In this document: in pieces, positions 8,638 to 16,899 of the stretch
How positions within the stretch are numbered: the first letter of the stretch is position 1
Layout: the number at the start of each line of letters is the position of its first letter
From: AM-1111 sp046302135
Lineage (GTDB): Bacteria > Bacteroidota > Bacteroidia > B-17B0 > Aurantibacillaceae
Assembly: GCA_046302135.1 (NCBI GenBank)
Contig: JBKCIQ010000008.1
Location: 1 to 49,930 of the forward strand
Reading direction: 5' to 3'
Length of the DNA: 49,930 nucleotides
The notes under the pieces: model-generated
Seen by the model: only the letters and a program-made list of their open reading frames with translations
What the model was told of the DNA's origin: nothing
Databases searched by the model: none
Translations under genes and position numbers: made by a program

Positions 8638-9669
8638 TCAGGTTCCTAAAAGAAATCTTATTGGGAAAGGACTATTTTTTAAATAAGGTTTTATAAGTTG
8701 AAGAAATTTTGCCATCCACCAAAGTATCATTGCGTGGAATAAGTAGAGTTGAAGAAAATTCAAAAAGTTTAAAGTCGGAAAATTTTCACTGAATAAAAAT
8801 GCAATTAAAAAACTGTGCATAATATACATTAGTAAAGATGATTGGCCGTAAACCGATAAAACATCTAAAATAAATTTTGGCAATATTTTTTCAATAGAAG
8901 AAATTAAAAATAAAATAAAGCCCAAAAAGGTAAGGAAATAACAAATTTTTGGAGGATAAAAAAGCTCGCTGTATCCACTTCGTGTCATTAGAACAGGATT
9001 TGTAATTGACCAAGTTATAATTCCTAAAAACATCATTATTATCCCTGTGTAGATCAGAATTTTTTGTTTGAAACGAACTTGACCATTGAAAAAAGTTCTT
9101 CCGGTGAATGATCCAAGTAAAGATACGCCCAGCCAAGGAAAGATAGGAAACCAACCTTCAATCAGAAAATTCTTAATTGTTGGTCCATTAAACCAATTTG
9201 TAATTAAACCATCTTCACTCAATGCAATTTCAAATGGATTGTCAGCGTATCCAAAATAAATTTGTAAAAATGGTGAGGTGATAAAGAAAAGTAAGGAAAT
9301 AATTAAATGGAGCCAACTATTTATTTTACAAAAAATATAATTTATGATTAGAGATATTCCAATAATATACAGAACATCAAATGAAGAAAATGGAAATAGT
9401 TTCCAGATGAAAACATCTATTAATCCGGCAACTACAATTGTAGCTATTCCTCTTTTTGTAAAATATAAAAAATTTCTATTAAGTGCTTTTTGAATATATG
9501 GTACAAGTATTCCGGATAAAAAAACAAAACTTGGTGCCGCAAAGCTCCCGTATAAACGGAAAATAAAAGGATGCGGCTCAGCAAGGTTGTAAGCGGCCAT
9601 ATTTGCAGCAATCATAGTAAAAATTGCTAAACCCCTTGTAGCATCTATGCTTAAATTTCTGCTTTTCAC
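8638..9669 (-). CDS. Multi-spanning membrane acyltransferase (HGSNAT/DUF1624-DUF5009-like)
   Basis: The 343-residue protein has about ten hydrophobic helices and opens with SIDATRGLAIFTMIAANM, close to the signature of heparan-alpha-glucosaminide N-acetyltransferase-like and DUF5009/DUF1624 proteins (RxxSlDxxRGlai). Further support is a conserved early PSFVFLSGIL helix and the late SLLMYIMHSFLI segment with a helix-embedded histidine. These families move acyl groups across or onto glycans at the inner membrane; the substrate here cannot be told. The frame begins with GTG at 9669, and an in-frame ATG upstream is not found. A TAnnTTTG box on the minus strand at 9705-9712 fits this start. Confidence 0.78.
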   Translation of the reverse strand: MKSRNLSIDATRGLAIFTMIAANMAAYNLAEPHPFIFRLYGSFAAPSFVFLSGILVPYIQKALNRNFLYFTKRGIATIVVAGLIDVFIWKLFPFSSFDVLYIIGISLIINYIFCKINSWLHLIISLLFFITSPFLQIYFGYADNPFEIALSEDGLITNWFNGPTIKNFLIEGWFPIFPWLGVSLLGSFTGRTFFNGQVRFKQKILIYTGIIMMFLGIITWSITNPVLMTRSGYSELFYPPKICYFLTFLGFILFLISSIEKILPKFILDVLSVYGQSSLLMYIMHSFLIAFLFSENFPTLNFLNFLQLYLFHAMILWWMAKFLQLIKPYLKNSPFPIRFLLGT

Positions 9670-9704
9670 CGATGTAAAAATACGATTGATTTCACGACTT
9701 TTTT

Positions 9705-9712
9705 CAAAAGTA
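9705..9712 (-). promoter_or_regulatory. TAnnTTTG promoter box of the acyltransferase
   Basis: The minus strand reads TACTTTTG, 35 nt before the GTG start at 9669. It is divergent from the box at 9735-9742. Confidence 0.45.
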
Positions 9713-9734
9713 TCATTATTGTATTAAAACATAT

Positions 9735-9742
9735 TAATTTTG
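9735..9742 (+). promoter_or_regulatory. TAnnTTTG promoter box of the SpoIIE phosphatase gene
   Basis: TAATTTTG is an exact consensus match 20 nt before the ATG at 9763. Confidence 0.45.
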
Positions 9743-9762
9743 TTAAAGAAAGTATTTAATAA

Positions 9763-11253
9763 ATGATTAAAATACAAATACTTGATTGGGATAAGCCGAG
9801 CACGAAAATTGTAATTACCGTGTTCACTGCTTTATTGGTTATATCCTCTTATTTTATCGTTTTCAGTTATTACTCTTATTTGCGTGATTCTGAAAAACAA
9901 ACGCTTTCACGTTTAGGTGCAATCTCCAAAACTCTTGTCAATCATGTAAATGGAGATACGCACTATAGAATTTGTTCAAAATACAAAACTCCCGGGTTGC
10001 TTAAATCAAATAATTCTGATTCCGATTATTACAGTATACACAAGGTTCTTAAAGATGCATTTTCAGCAAATGGTCTTGAGTCTGAAATATCAACACTTGT
10101 CTGGAATCCGCAAACTAATATTTTCAATTATATAGTTAATTCTACTGACACTCCTTATGTTCGCGATCCATACAAAGATTATTTACCTGAATTTAAATAC
10201 GCATATGAAAAAGATACTGTTATACATAAGTATGAAGATGAATTCGGTACATGGCTTACCGCACTTTCGCCAATAAAAAATTCTAAAGGTAAATCAGTTG
10301 GCATTTTAGAAGTTGATATGAGGTTCGATGCATTCATCAAGGAAGCAAGGAAGGGGATGTTGAAAAATCTTGCTTTTTCATTAATTATATTCGCAGTAAC
10401 TGTAATTGTGTTATTGAGGTATATTCGAATAATATTGAACTCTGAAGAAAAATCAAAAAAACAAATTGAAACATCAGCTCACGAAATCGCACATAAGAAT
10501 AAAGAAATACTGGACAGTATTAATTACGCCAGACGTATACAAAATGCAATTCTTCCGCCAAGGGAAGAAGTTTTTTCTTGCTTAAAAAATGCATTTATTC
10601 TTTATAAACCTAAAGATATTGTTAGTGGAGATTTTTATTTTTTCACTAAAACCCAAAACAGATACATTATTGCCGCGGCTGATTGCACCGGGCATGGGGT
10701 ACCTGGTGCCTTAATGAGTATGATAGGTAACGATTTACTGCATCAGATAATTAGAGAAATGAAAGTTGAAACTCCGGCTAAAGTTCTTGATCATTTACAT
10801 ATGGGTGTTACCTCAATACTTAAACAAGATACTCAAAGGGACTCTAGAGATGGTATGGATATAGCTATGCTTAGTTTCAGTCATGATATGAAGTTGCTGG
10901 AATATGCCGGAGCTTACAGATCTCTGTTTTTGGTGAGAAATGATGAGGTGAAAGAATTCAAAGCCAATAAGTTTCCAATAGGAAATAACCAACACGAAAG
11001 GAGTCATTTCAATAATAATGAGGTTCAGATTCAGAAAAATGACATGTTATATATTTTTACTGATGGTTACGCTGATCAGTTTGGCGGACCTAAAGGAAAA
11101 AAGTTCATGATGAAAAATTTTCAGCAATTGCTTTCTAAAATTTCTTCTCTGAGTGTTACTGAACAAGAAAGTGTATTAAGCGACACTATTGACAATTGGC
11201 GCGGAGAACACGAACAAGTTGATGATATTCTTGTAATCGGAATTCGTGTTTAA
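9763..11253 (+). CDS. Membrane receptor with SpoIIE/PP2C serine phosphatase domain
   Basis: The 496-residue protein has a transmembrane helix at about 17-38, an extracytoplasmic sensor domain of about 165 residues, a second helix at about 202-222, a short coiled linker and a SpoIIE-type PP2C domain (about 270-496). The sensor has a Cache-like look, with the VGILEVDM block just before the second helix. The metal-binding aspartates are visible in SGDFYFF, AADCTGHGVPGALMS, RDGMDIAM and FTDGYADQFGGP. Such phosphatases dephosphorylate STAS-type anti-anti-sigma factors or SiaC-like proteins. The C-terminal domain is strongly similar to that of the propeller protein at 16900-20106, and a SiaC-like protein is encoded at 26823. 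The gene is monocistronic, with a hairpin terminator 156 bp downstream. Confidence 0.9.
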   Translation: MIKIQILDWDKPSTKIVITVFTALLVISSYFIVFSYYSYLRDSEKQTLSRLGAISKTLVNHVNGDTHYRICSKYKTPGLLKSNNSDSDYYSIHKVLKDAFSANGLESEISTLVWNPQTNIFNYIVNSTDTPYVRDPYKDYLPEFKYAYEKDTVIHKYEDEFGTWLTALSPIKNSKGKSVGILEVDMRFDAFIKEARKGMLKNLAFSLIIFAVTVIVLLRYIRIILNSEEKSKKQIETSAHEIAHKNKEILDSINYARRIQNAILPPREEVFSCLKNAFILYKPKDIVSGDFYFFTKTQNRYIIAAADCTGHGVPGALMSMIGNDLLHQIIREMKVETPAKVLDHLHMGVTSILKQDTQRDSRDGMDIAMLSFSHDMKLLEYAGAYRSLFLVRNDEVKEFKANKFPIGNNQHERSHFNNNEVQIQKNDMLYIFTDGYADQFGGPKGKKFMMKNFQQLLSKISSLSVTEQESVLSDTIDNWRGEHEQVDDILVIGIRV

Positions 11254-11408
11254 TTATTTCAAAGACATCAATCAATCGCAAGTTTGATTCCCCTCATTCT
11301 TTTCGCTTCCCTAATGTTATATTTTTGAATTCAGATTATATGCTGATTGTTTGTTGTTGTGTTTTGTTGTTGAGTTGAGATAATTTTTAATTATTGAAAC
11401 TCTCAGAG

Positions 11409-11431
11409 ACCTGCCCCGTAAGGCAGGTTTT
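11409..11431 (+). terminator. Rho-independent terminator
   Basis: A perfect 7-bp stem (ACCTGCC/GGCAGGT) with a 6-nt loop is followed by TTTT. It lies downstream of the SpoIIE phosphatase gene, just before the 3' end of the convergent peptidase gene. Confidence 0.7.
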
Positions 11432-11456
11432 CTGCATTATTAGAATACCTAAAATA

Positions 11457-14054
11457 TTAATCGTTATAAGTTTTGGGGACAGATGGGTCAGTAACAATAA
11501 TGTAATCCCCCAGGTTTTTTACTTTTTCCCATTCAGGTTTATTGAAATCGGTATCAGAACCTGATGAAATCACCAACACTTTAGTTTTCGGACTGTATTT
11601 TTTCAGTTGCTCAACAATTGCAAAACGCTCATCACTATGAAATCTTCCATTAACCTGAAATATTTTTTTGTCTTTATTCTTCTTTCTGTACTCTGAAATA
11701 GAATAAGCCATGGTGGCATCCCACAAGGATTGGGCAGTTACCAAACTGAATCCTCCCATGCTCATCACAGGCATTTTTGCTTTTGAAGTATCGTTACTGT
11801 GACCTGACATTCCTCCGGTGAGCTTTTCGTAATATTTTCCACTTGCTGTATCATAGGGTAGCGGGGCAAAATTTTCCCTGAATTTCTTGTCAATTTTTTC
11901 CAGTTCTTTTTGTCCTTTACGTCCCGCTAGATTACTATATCGACTAGCTGCGTTGGCACAAATTACATCTAATTTTTTTTCTTTTGCAAATTCAACCATT
12001 GGCTTATAATCTCTGTAATTACTCCAAGCTCTGGCGTCTTTTTTGAAATGTTTTTCCTTAATCAGATCTCTTAAATATTCATTCATTATATTCTGAACAT
12101 CCCTGTCAAACATTTCCATTGAAAGTGCTAGTTTTTCTCCGAATGTTTGATGTAATTTTTCAAAGATTGTTTTTTCCAGAAAATGAGTTACACTGTCATT
12201 GTGCTCTTCTCCGTATATTAATACATCAGCGTTTTTCATTTCTTCGATTATATTCTCAACGCTCACTTCTTTACTATCTTTTACAGAATAAATTTTATAA
12301 TTTTTTTCAGATAACTTGCTTTCATATTTTTTTGTTTCAGGATTAACACTAAAATCTACTGGTAAGGACAATACTTCTGCACCGCGTTTAATTTTTACCG
12401 TCGTCTTGTCTTCCTTTGAAAAATTACCAAGAGCTGACATGTAAGATTGCATGTCTGATATTTTATATTCACCAATTTGTATGATGATGTCACCGCCTTT
12501 TAATCCTGCTCTTTCAGCTGGTTTACCTTCTGAAACACCGTCAATCTTCATTCCCTCGCCTCCTGTAGAGTTATAATCTGGAATAACACCAAGCGTTGTT
12601 TTTGGCCGGCCCGATGAATTCTTTGATGAAACTGCCTCGTCTTTAGTTTTGGTAAATGTGAGTTTACCTGAATTTTCACTTTCCCTTACAATTTTCATTA
12701 TACAATTTAAAATTGAAACTTCTCCTTCATAATTAATCTTATCGGCATCGTCACTTGGCTTATGGTAGTCACTGTGAAACCCGCTGAAAAAGTGAAGTAC
12801 CGGAATATCCTTTAGATAAAATGAAGTGTGATCTGAAGGACCTACGCCACTTTCTGTTTGTTTGTATTCAATTCCATCTATTTTACTTTTAGGCAATAAA
12901 TCTTTCCAAATTGGTGAGGTTCCTGTTCCATATACATTCAGAATTTTTTCATCCGCTTTCAACCTTCCAATCATATCCATATTAATCATATAATTTAAGT
13001 TTGCTAAATCTATGGTTGGATTTTTAGTGAAATGAGCTGAACCGAGTAAGCCTTTTTCCTCACCGGAAAAACAAATAAATAAATAGTTATTGTTTTTAAT
13101 TCCTGATTTTTTTATCATACGGGCAAGTTCAATTACACCTGCAGTTCCGCTGGCATTATCATCAGCACCATTGTGAATCGCTCTCTCGCCTTTATACAAT
13201 GAACTCTCCTCGTCACCATAGCCAAGGTGATCCATATGAGCTCCAATGATGATTGTGTTCTTTGCTCCATTGTTTAAAAATCCAATTACATTTCGTCCGG
13301 TTTTTTCGATGCGATTGATATGAGCTTTAATTTCTACAATGGAATTTTTATTTTTCAAAAGAGAGGCAATATTTTCTTTAATAAAAATTACAGGAATTTT
13401 TGAAGGAGCAATTTTTACAAGGTCACTTTTTTTCAATTTTCCTGGTTCGTCTTTAAGGTCTGTTGCGTAAAAAATTATTGCGCCTGCACCCTTTTCAATG
13501 GCTTTATCTATTCTTGTTCTTAGATTAGTTGCTAAATTTAATTTTGAACTATCCCCACTTAAATTTTTAGGATTACTGATATCCATTAGAAAGATTTTCC
13601 CACTTAGATTATTTAGGTTTTTATAGTCATCAATATTCAATTGTGTTGATGAAATTCCATTTTTAGAATCAATAATTTCAGCTTTAATATTTCCGTTGGA
13701 CGAGTAGGGTAGAAGGAAGTAATCTTTTTCTATTGAATAGCTCGTATTTGCAATAATGAGTTGATTTTTTTCTTTTGGAAAATCAAAGCCGTCGGTGAAT
13801 GTAAAAGTTTGAATAAAGCCATCTTTACCTTTAGGTTCTATTCCTTTTTTCTTGAACTCTTCTATGATGTAGTTAGCAGCTTTTTCCTCTCCCGCAGTTC
13901 CTGTTTCCCTTCCCTCCATATTATCGGAAGCAAGTTTTGTGATGTGAGTTTTTAGTTGCTCAAGGAGAAACTGATTTTCTTTAGGGTCGTTATTCTGTGC
14001 ATTGCTGAGAAATCCGCTTGCAACAAACAGGAAAGGAAAAAAATACTTTTTCAT
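11457..14054 (-). CDS. Secreted M28 metallopeptidase-PDZ-ChaN fusion
   Basis: The 865-residue protein starts with a signal peptide (cleavage near FLSNAQ). Residues about 25-460 are an M28 aminopeptidase domain with an inserted PA-like segment (about 100-255). Its di-zinc ligands are present: H273 (GAHMDHLG), D298 (NGADDNASG), E332/E333 (SGEEKG), D360 (NMDMIG) and H431 (DYHKPSDD). A PDZ domain covers about 488-570 (TLGVIPDY...GDIIIQIG). From about 595 to the end is a ChaN-like domain (haem-binding/DUF399 type) with VLIYGEEHND, LSMEMFD and VNGRFHSDERF. Each half is normally a protein of its own. It probably acts in the periplasm, trimming peptides, with the ChaN part perhaps binding haem or another ligand (inference). 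A TAnnTTTG box lies at 14075-14082. Confidence 0.88.
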   Translation of the reverse strand: MKKYFFPFLFVASGFLSNAQNNDPKENQFLLEQLKTHITKLASDNMEGRETGTAGEEKAANYIIEEFKKKGIEPKGKDGFIQTFTFTDGFDFPKEKNQLIIANTSYSIEKDYFLLPYSSNGNIKAEIIDSKNGISSTQLNIDDYKNLNNLSGKIFLMDISNPKNLSGDSSKLNLATNLRTRIDKAIEKGAGAIIFYATDLKDEPGKLKKSDLVKIAPSKIPVIFIKENIASLLKNKNSIVEIKAHINRIEKTGRNVIGFLNNGAKNTIIIGAHMDHLGYGDEESSLYKGERAIHNGADDNASGTAGVIELARMIKKSGIKNNNYLFICFSGEEKGLLGSAHFTKNPTIDLANLNYMINMDMIGRLKADEKILNVYGTGTSPIWKDLLPKSKIDGIEYKQTESGVGPSDHTSFYLKDIPVLHFFSGFHSDYHKPSDDADKINYEGEVSILNCIMKIVRESENSGKLTFTKTKDEAVSSKNSSGRPKTTLGVIPDYNSTGGEGMKIDGVSEGKPAERAGLKGGDIIIQIGEYKISDMQSYMSALGNFSKEDKTTVKIKRGAEVLSLPVDFSVNPETKKYESKLSEKNYKIYSVKDSKEVSVENIIEEMKNADVLIYGEEHNDSVTHFLEKTIFEKLHQTFGEKLALSMEMFDRDVQNIMNEYLRDLIKEKHFKKDARAWSNYRDYKPMVEFAKEKKLDVICANAASRYSNLAGRKGQKELEKIDKKFRENFAPLPYDTASGKYYEKLTGGMSGHSNDTSKAKMPVMSMGGFSLVTAQSLWDATMAYSISEYRKKNKDKKIFQVNGRFHSDERFAIVEQLKKYSPKTKVLVISSGSDTDFNKPEWEKVKNLGDYIIVTDPSVPKTYND

Positions 14055-14074
14055 TTAGCTTTTCAATTGGAAAG

Positions 14075-14082
14075 CAAATGTA
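14075..14082 (-). promoter_or_regulatory. TAnnTTTG promoter box of the M28-ChaN gene
   Basis: The minus strand reads TACATTTG, 20 nt before the ATG at 14054. Confidence 0.45.
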
Positions 14083-14132
14083 AGTATAGGATTGCTTAGA
14101 ATGGAGAAATTTCTACAGAATATTTAATTGTT

Positions 14133-15299
14133 TCAGTCTCGCTGAAGCACGTGTGTTATAACGGTAGAACCTGTACCTCCTATACTTTGAATCAATCCTG
14201 TATCTAATTTTTTATTCAACTGATTTTTATTGGCTTTACCTGTGAGTTGCAAATAGGATTCTACGGCCTGATAGACTCCTGAAGCTCCAAGTGCATGACC
14301 CCTTGCTTTAAGTCCTCCGAATGTTGAAATTGGAATTTTCCCTTCTCTAAAAATTTCTCCTGATTCTGCAAGTTTCCATCCGTCACCAGGTTTACAGAAT
14401 TCCATGGCTTCAAGTGAAAGAGCAGCAATAATTGTGTAGGCATCATGTAACTCAAAAAAATTGATATCCTTTATTTTGATGCCGGCCATTTGTAAAGCTT
14501 TATGTCCGCTTAATCGAATTGCATTGCCGGATAGTGGATTTTCTCTTTGTTCTATTGCAACCTTTTCCGTAGCGATTGCAGATGCTGTTATTTTAATTTT
14601 TTCCTTTTGATTTGCAATGTTATTTTTTGAAAGCACAACTGCAGCTGCACCATCACATATCGGCGAAGCATCGTATAGTCTTAAAGGATCAGAAATCAGT
14701 TTAGATTCAAGGTAGTCATTCTTTGATATAGTTTTATTAAATAGTGCGTTGATATTGTTGTTCGCGTTGTGGTGGGCATTTATGCTGAAATTTGAGAAGG
14801 CATCATTTGGAACTTTATATTTTTCTCGGTAAAGTTTCATTAGCCTTGAGTTGAGTGTTACGAAAGTTTCGCCTTTAGAGCTTTCATTCTCTCTGTCTGA
14901 TGCTGTTGCAATCGATTCAGTTATAAAATTTTTATCTGAATGCGACATTTTTTCAATTCCACAAACTACCACGTGATCGCACATTCCACTCATTATGGAC
15001 ATTACTCCTGCTCGCAACGCAGCACCACCTGAGCCACAGGCGGCCTCAATTGTCATGGACTCACAACCCAAAAGGCCTGCCTCATTACTGATTAATGCTC
15101 CAAGCTGTTGTTGCTTGTCTATCATTCCTGATAACATATTTCCTACGTAAACAGCATCAATCTTTTCTACTCCCGAGTCTCTTATTGCTTCATTGATTAC
15201 GTTGGAGCCCATTTCCTTTAAGCCGGATTGATTTGATTTTTCAACCTTAAGTTGAGCAACTCCTGTTATGTAAACGGAAGGGAAGTAATTTCTTTTCAT
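14133..15299 (-). CDS. Thiolase family protein (acetyl-CoA C-acyltransferase/SCP2-like)
   Basis: The 388-residue protein has the full thiolase fold pattern: nucleophilic cysteine in EAACGSGGAALRAG, the central DASPICDGAAAVVL block, the histidine motif FELHDAYTI and the glycine-rich GLKARGHALGASG loop. The C-terminal catalytic cysteine of classical degradative thiolases (CxGxG) is replaced by a serine-containing SIGGTGSTV. That pattern is common in the SCP2-type branch of the family and may indicate a different acyl-CoA role or direction. The ATG at 15299 is chosen; the frame extends one codon further to a TTG. No beta-oxidation partner gene is adjacent. It probably acts in acyl-CoA condensation or cleavage in the cytosol. 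Confidence 0.88.
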   Translation of the reverse strand: MKRNYFPSVYITGVAQLKVEKSNQSGLKEMGSNVINEAIRDSGVEKIDAVYVGNMLSGMIDKQQQLGALISNEAGLLGCESMTIEAACGSGGAALRAGVMSIMSGMCDHVVVCGIEKMSHSDKNFITESIATASDRENESSKGETFVTLNSRLMKLYREKYKVPNDAFSNFSINAHHNANNNINALFNKTISKNDYLESKLISDPLRLYDASPICDGAAAVVLSKNNIANQKEKIKITASAIATEKVAIEQRENPLSGNAIRLSGHKALQMAGIKIKDINFFELHDAYTIIAALSLEAMEFCKPGDGWKLAESGEIFREGKIPISTFGGLKARGHALGASGVYQAVESYLQLTGKANKNQLNKKLDTGLIQSIGGTGSTVITHVLQRD

Positions 15300-15396
15300 C
15301 AATATTCAAAGAATAAAATTTATACAAAGAACATTCCAGTAGTAAGAAGGAAAGGAATTGCTCAAAAAGATTTCATTTTGTAAAATAATAAAGTAG

Positions 15397-16887
15397 ATGA
15401 ACAAATTGCCAAAAAAAATTATTGAAAATCCAAAGAATTTTTTTTTCAAAATACTTTTCAAAATAATTATGGTCTTTGTAACCTTAAGTTTAATTTTATT
15501 TTATTTTTTTGGAGTGGTTCATTTATTATTTACCCTAGGTTTTATTCTTAAATATAGGTTATTTTCCTTGGAAATAATTGGAATTATAATGCCTTTTTGT
15601 CTATTTCTTATTCATTGCTATTGCTTATATTTGAAGTCTATGATTGCCAACATTTTTCATTTGTTTAAACCATTATTTTACACTATGGTTTTTATTTTAA
15701 ACGTTAACTCTTGTAGTGATAAGAATATCATTTCCGAAAGCAATTCTTCAGGCACCAGAAAGCATTATATAGAGAAAAACTCTAAGGCTTGGGATGACAG
15801 GCCAAAAAATTCCTCTCAGGAGTTGAAGCCGGATTCCCTACAGGAAATATCTGTTTGCGTTGTTGGAGACCTAATGTGTCATAAACAACAAATAACCAAT
15901 GCAAAACAAGGGGATAAATATGATTTTTCTGAATACTATGAATTTGTAAAAGGTTACATTAGTCAGGCAGATTATGCTATTGGGAACTTAGAACTTACTT
16001 GTGCAGGAAAAGAACGAGGTTTCTCCGGATATCCTAGTTTCAATGCTCCTGATGAATACGTTGATGCGCTCAAAGGCGCCGGTTTTGACTTTTTGGTAAC
16101 AAGTAATAATCACAGTATGGACCTGGGCGAGAAAGGTTTGTTAAGGACTATTGAGCAAATCAAAAGAAATCAACTGGGTTACACAGGAACCTTTGAAACT
16201 AAAAGGGATCACGATTCAATAAGGGTTGTAAAAATTAAAGGCGTCAATTTTGCGGTACTCAATTACACCTACGGAACTAATGGTTCATACCCGGATAAAG
16301 GACACGAATACATGCTAAACGTTATTGATTCTGCTGTAATTACAAAGGAGATCTTTGAAGCGAAAAAATTAAATCCTGATTTTATAATGGTTTTTTTCCA
16401 TTTTGGAGCGGAATACAATCCTGATCCGAATGACGCACAAAAAAATGTTGTACGTTGGGCACATAATGCAGGTGCAAATTTAATTATTGGTGGGCATCCT
16501 CATGTTGTTGGTCCTTGCGATTGGCTGTTGCCAACCAAAAGTAATCCGGACACAGGTTTTGTAGTTTGGACCATGGGAAATTATGTTTCTAACATGACCA
16601 AACGTTTCACGGATGCAGGTGTAATGATTACATTGAAATTGAAAAAAAACAATAACACCAATAAGAAATCTGTTTCTGCAGAGTTTGTACCAACATGGGT
16701 CTATAAGGGTGAAAATCCTAACAAAAAGAGCCATGTAATTTTTCCATCAGAGTTTGCTACAGATAAAAAGAAACTCCCAAGCTATGTTGATGCGGGAATG
16801 ATTGGTAAGATGCTTCAGGCTCACGAAGACACTAAGTCAGTTATAAATAAAAACAAAGCGAATATTCCACTTAAATCTTTGAAGTAA
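15397..16887 (+). CDS. CapA-family metallophosphatase-like protein
   Basis: The 496-residue frame carries a CapA/PGA_cap domain from about residue 150: VCVVGDLMCHKQQ, DYAIGNLELTCAG, FLVTSNNHSMDLGEKGL, FFHFGAEYNP and IIGGHPHVVGP. These are the metal-binding motifs of the calcineurin-like fold. The family is linked to poly-gamma-glutamate capsule assembly and to uncharacterised surface metabolism. The first 81 residues are strongly hydrophobic (two to three helices). A second candidate start, ATG at 15640 (Met82), would give a lipoprotein signal ending in FILNVNSC with Cys106 as lipidation site. I keep the long frame but cannot decide. The propeller-SpoIIE gene begins 12 bp downstream on the same strand, suggesting an operon. 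Confidence 0.82.
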   Translation: MNKLPKKIIENPKNFFFKILFKIIMVFVTLSLILFYFFGVVHLLFTLGFILKYRLFSLEIIGIIMPFCLFLIHCYCLYLKSMIANIFHLFKPLFYTMVFILNVNSCSDKNIISESNSSGTRKHYIEKNSKAWDDRPKNSSQELKPDSLQEISVCVVGDLMCHKQQITNAKQGDKYDFSEYYEFVKGYISQADYAIGNLELTCAGKERGFSGYPSFNAPDEYVDALKGAGFDFLVTSNNHSMDLGEKGLLRTIEQIKRNQLGYTGTFETKRDHDSIRVVKIKGVNFAVLNYTYGTNGSYPDKGHEYMLNVIDSAVITKEIFEAKKLNPDFIMVFFHFGAEYNPDPNDAQKNVVRWAHNAGANLIIGGHPHVVGPCDWLLPTKSNPDTGFVVWTMGNYVSNMTKRFTDAGVMITLKLKKNNNTNKKSVSAEFVPTWVYKGENPNKKSHVIFPSEFATDKKKLPSYVDAGMIGKMLQAHEDTKSVINKNKANIPLKSLK

Positions 16888-16899
16888 AATTCCCCTGAT

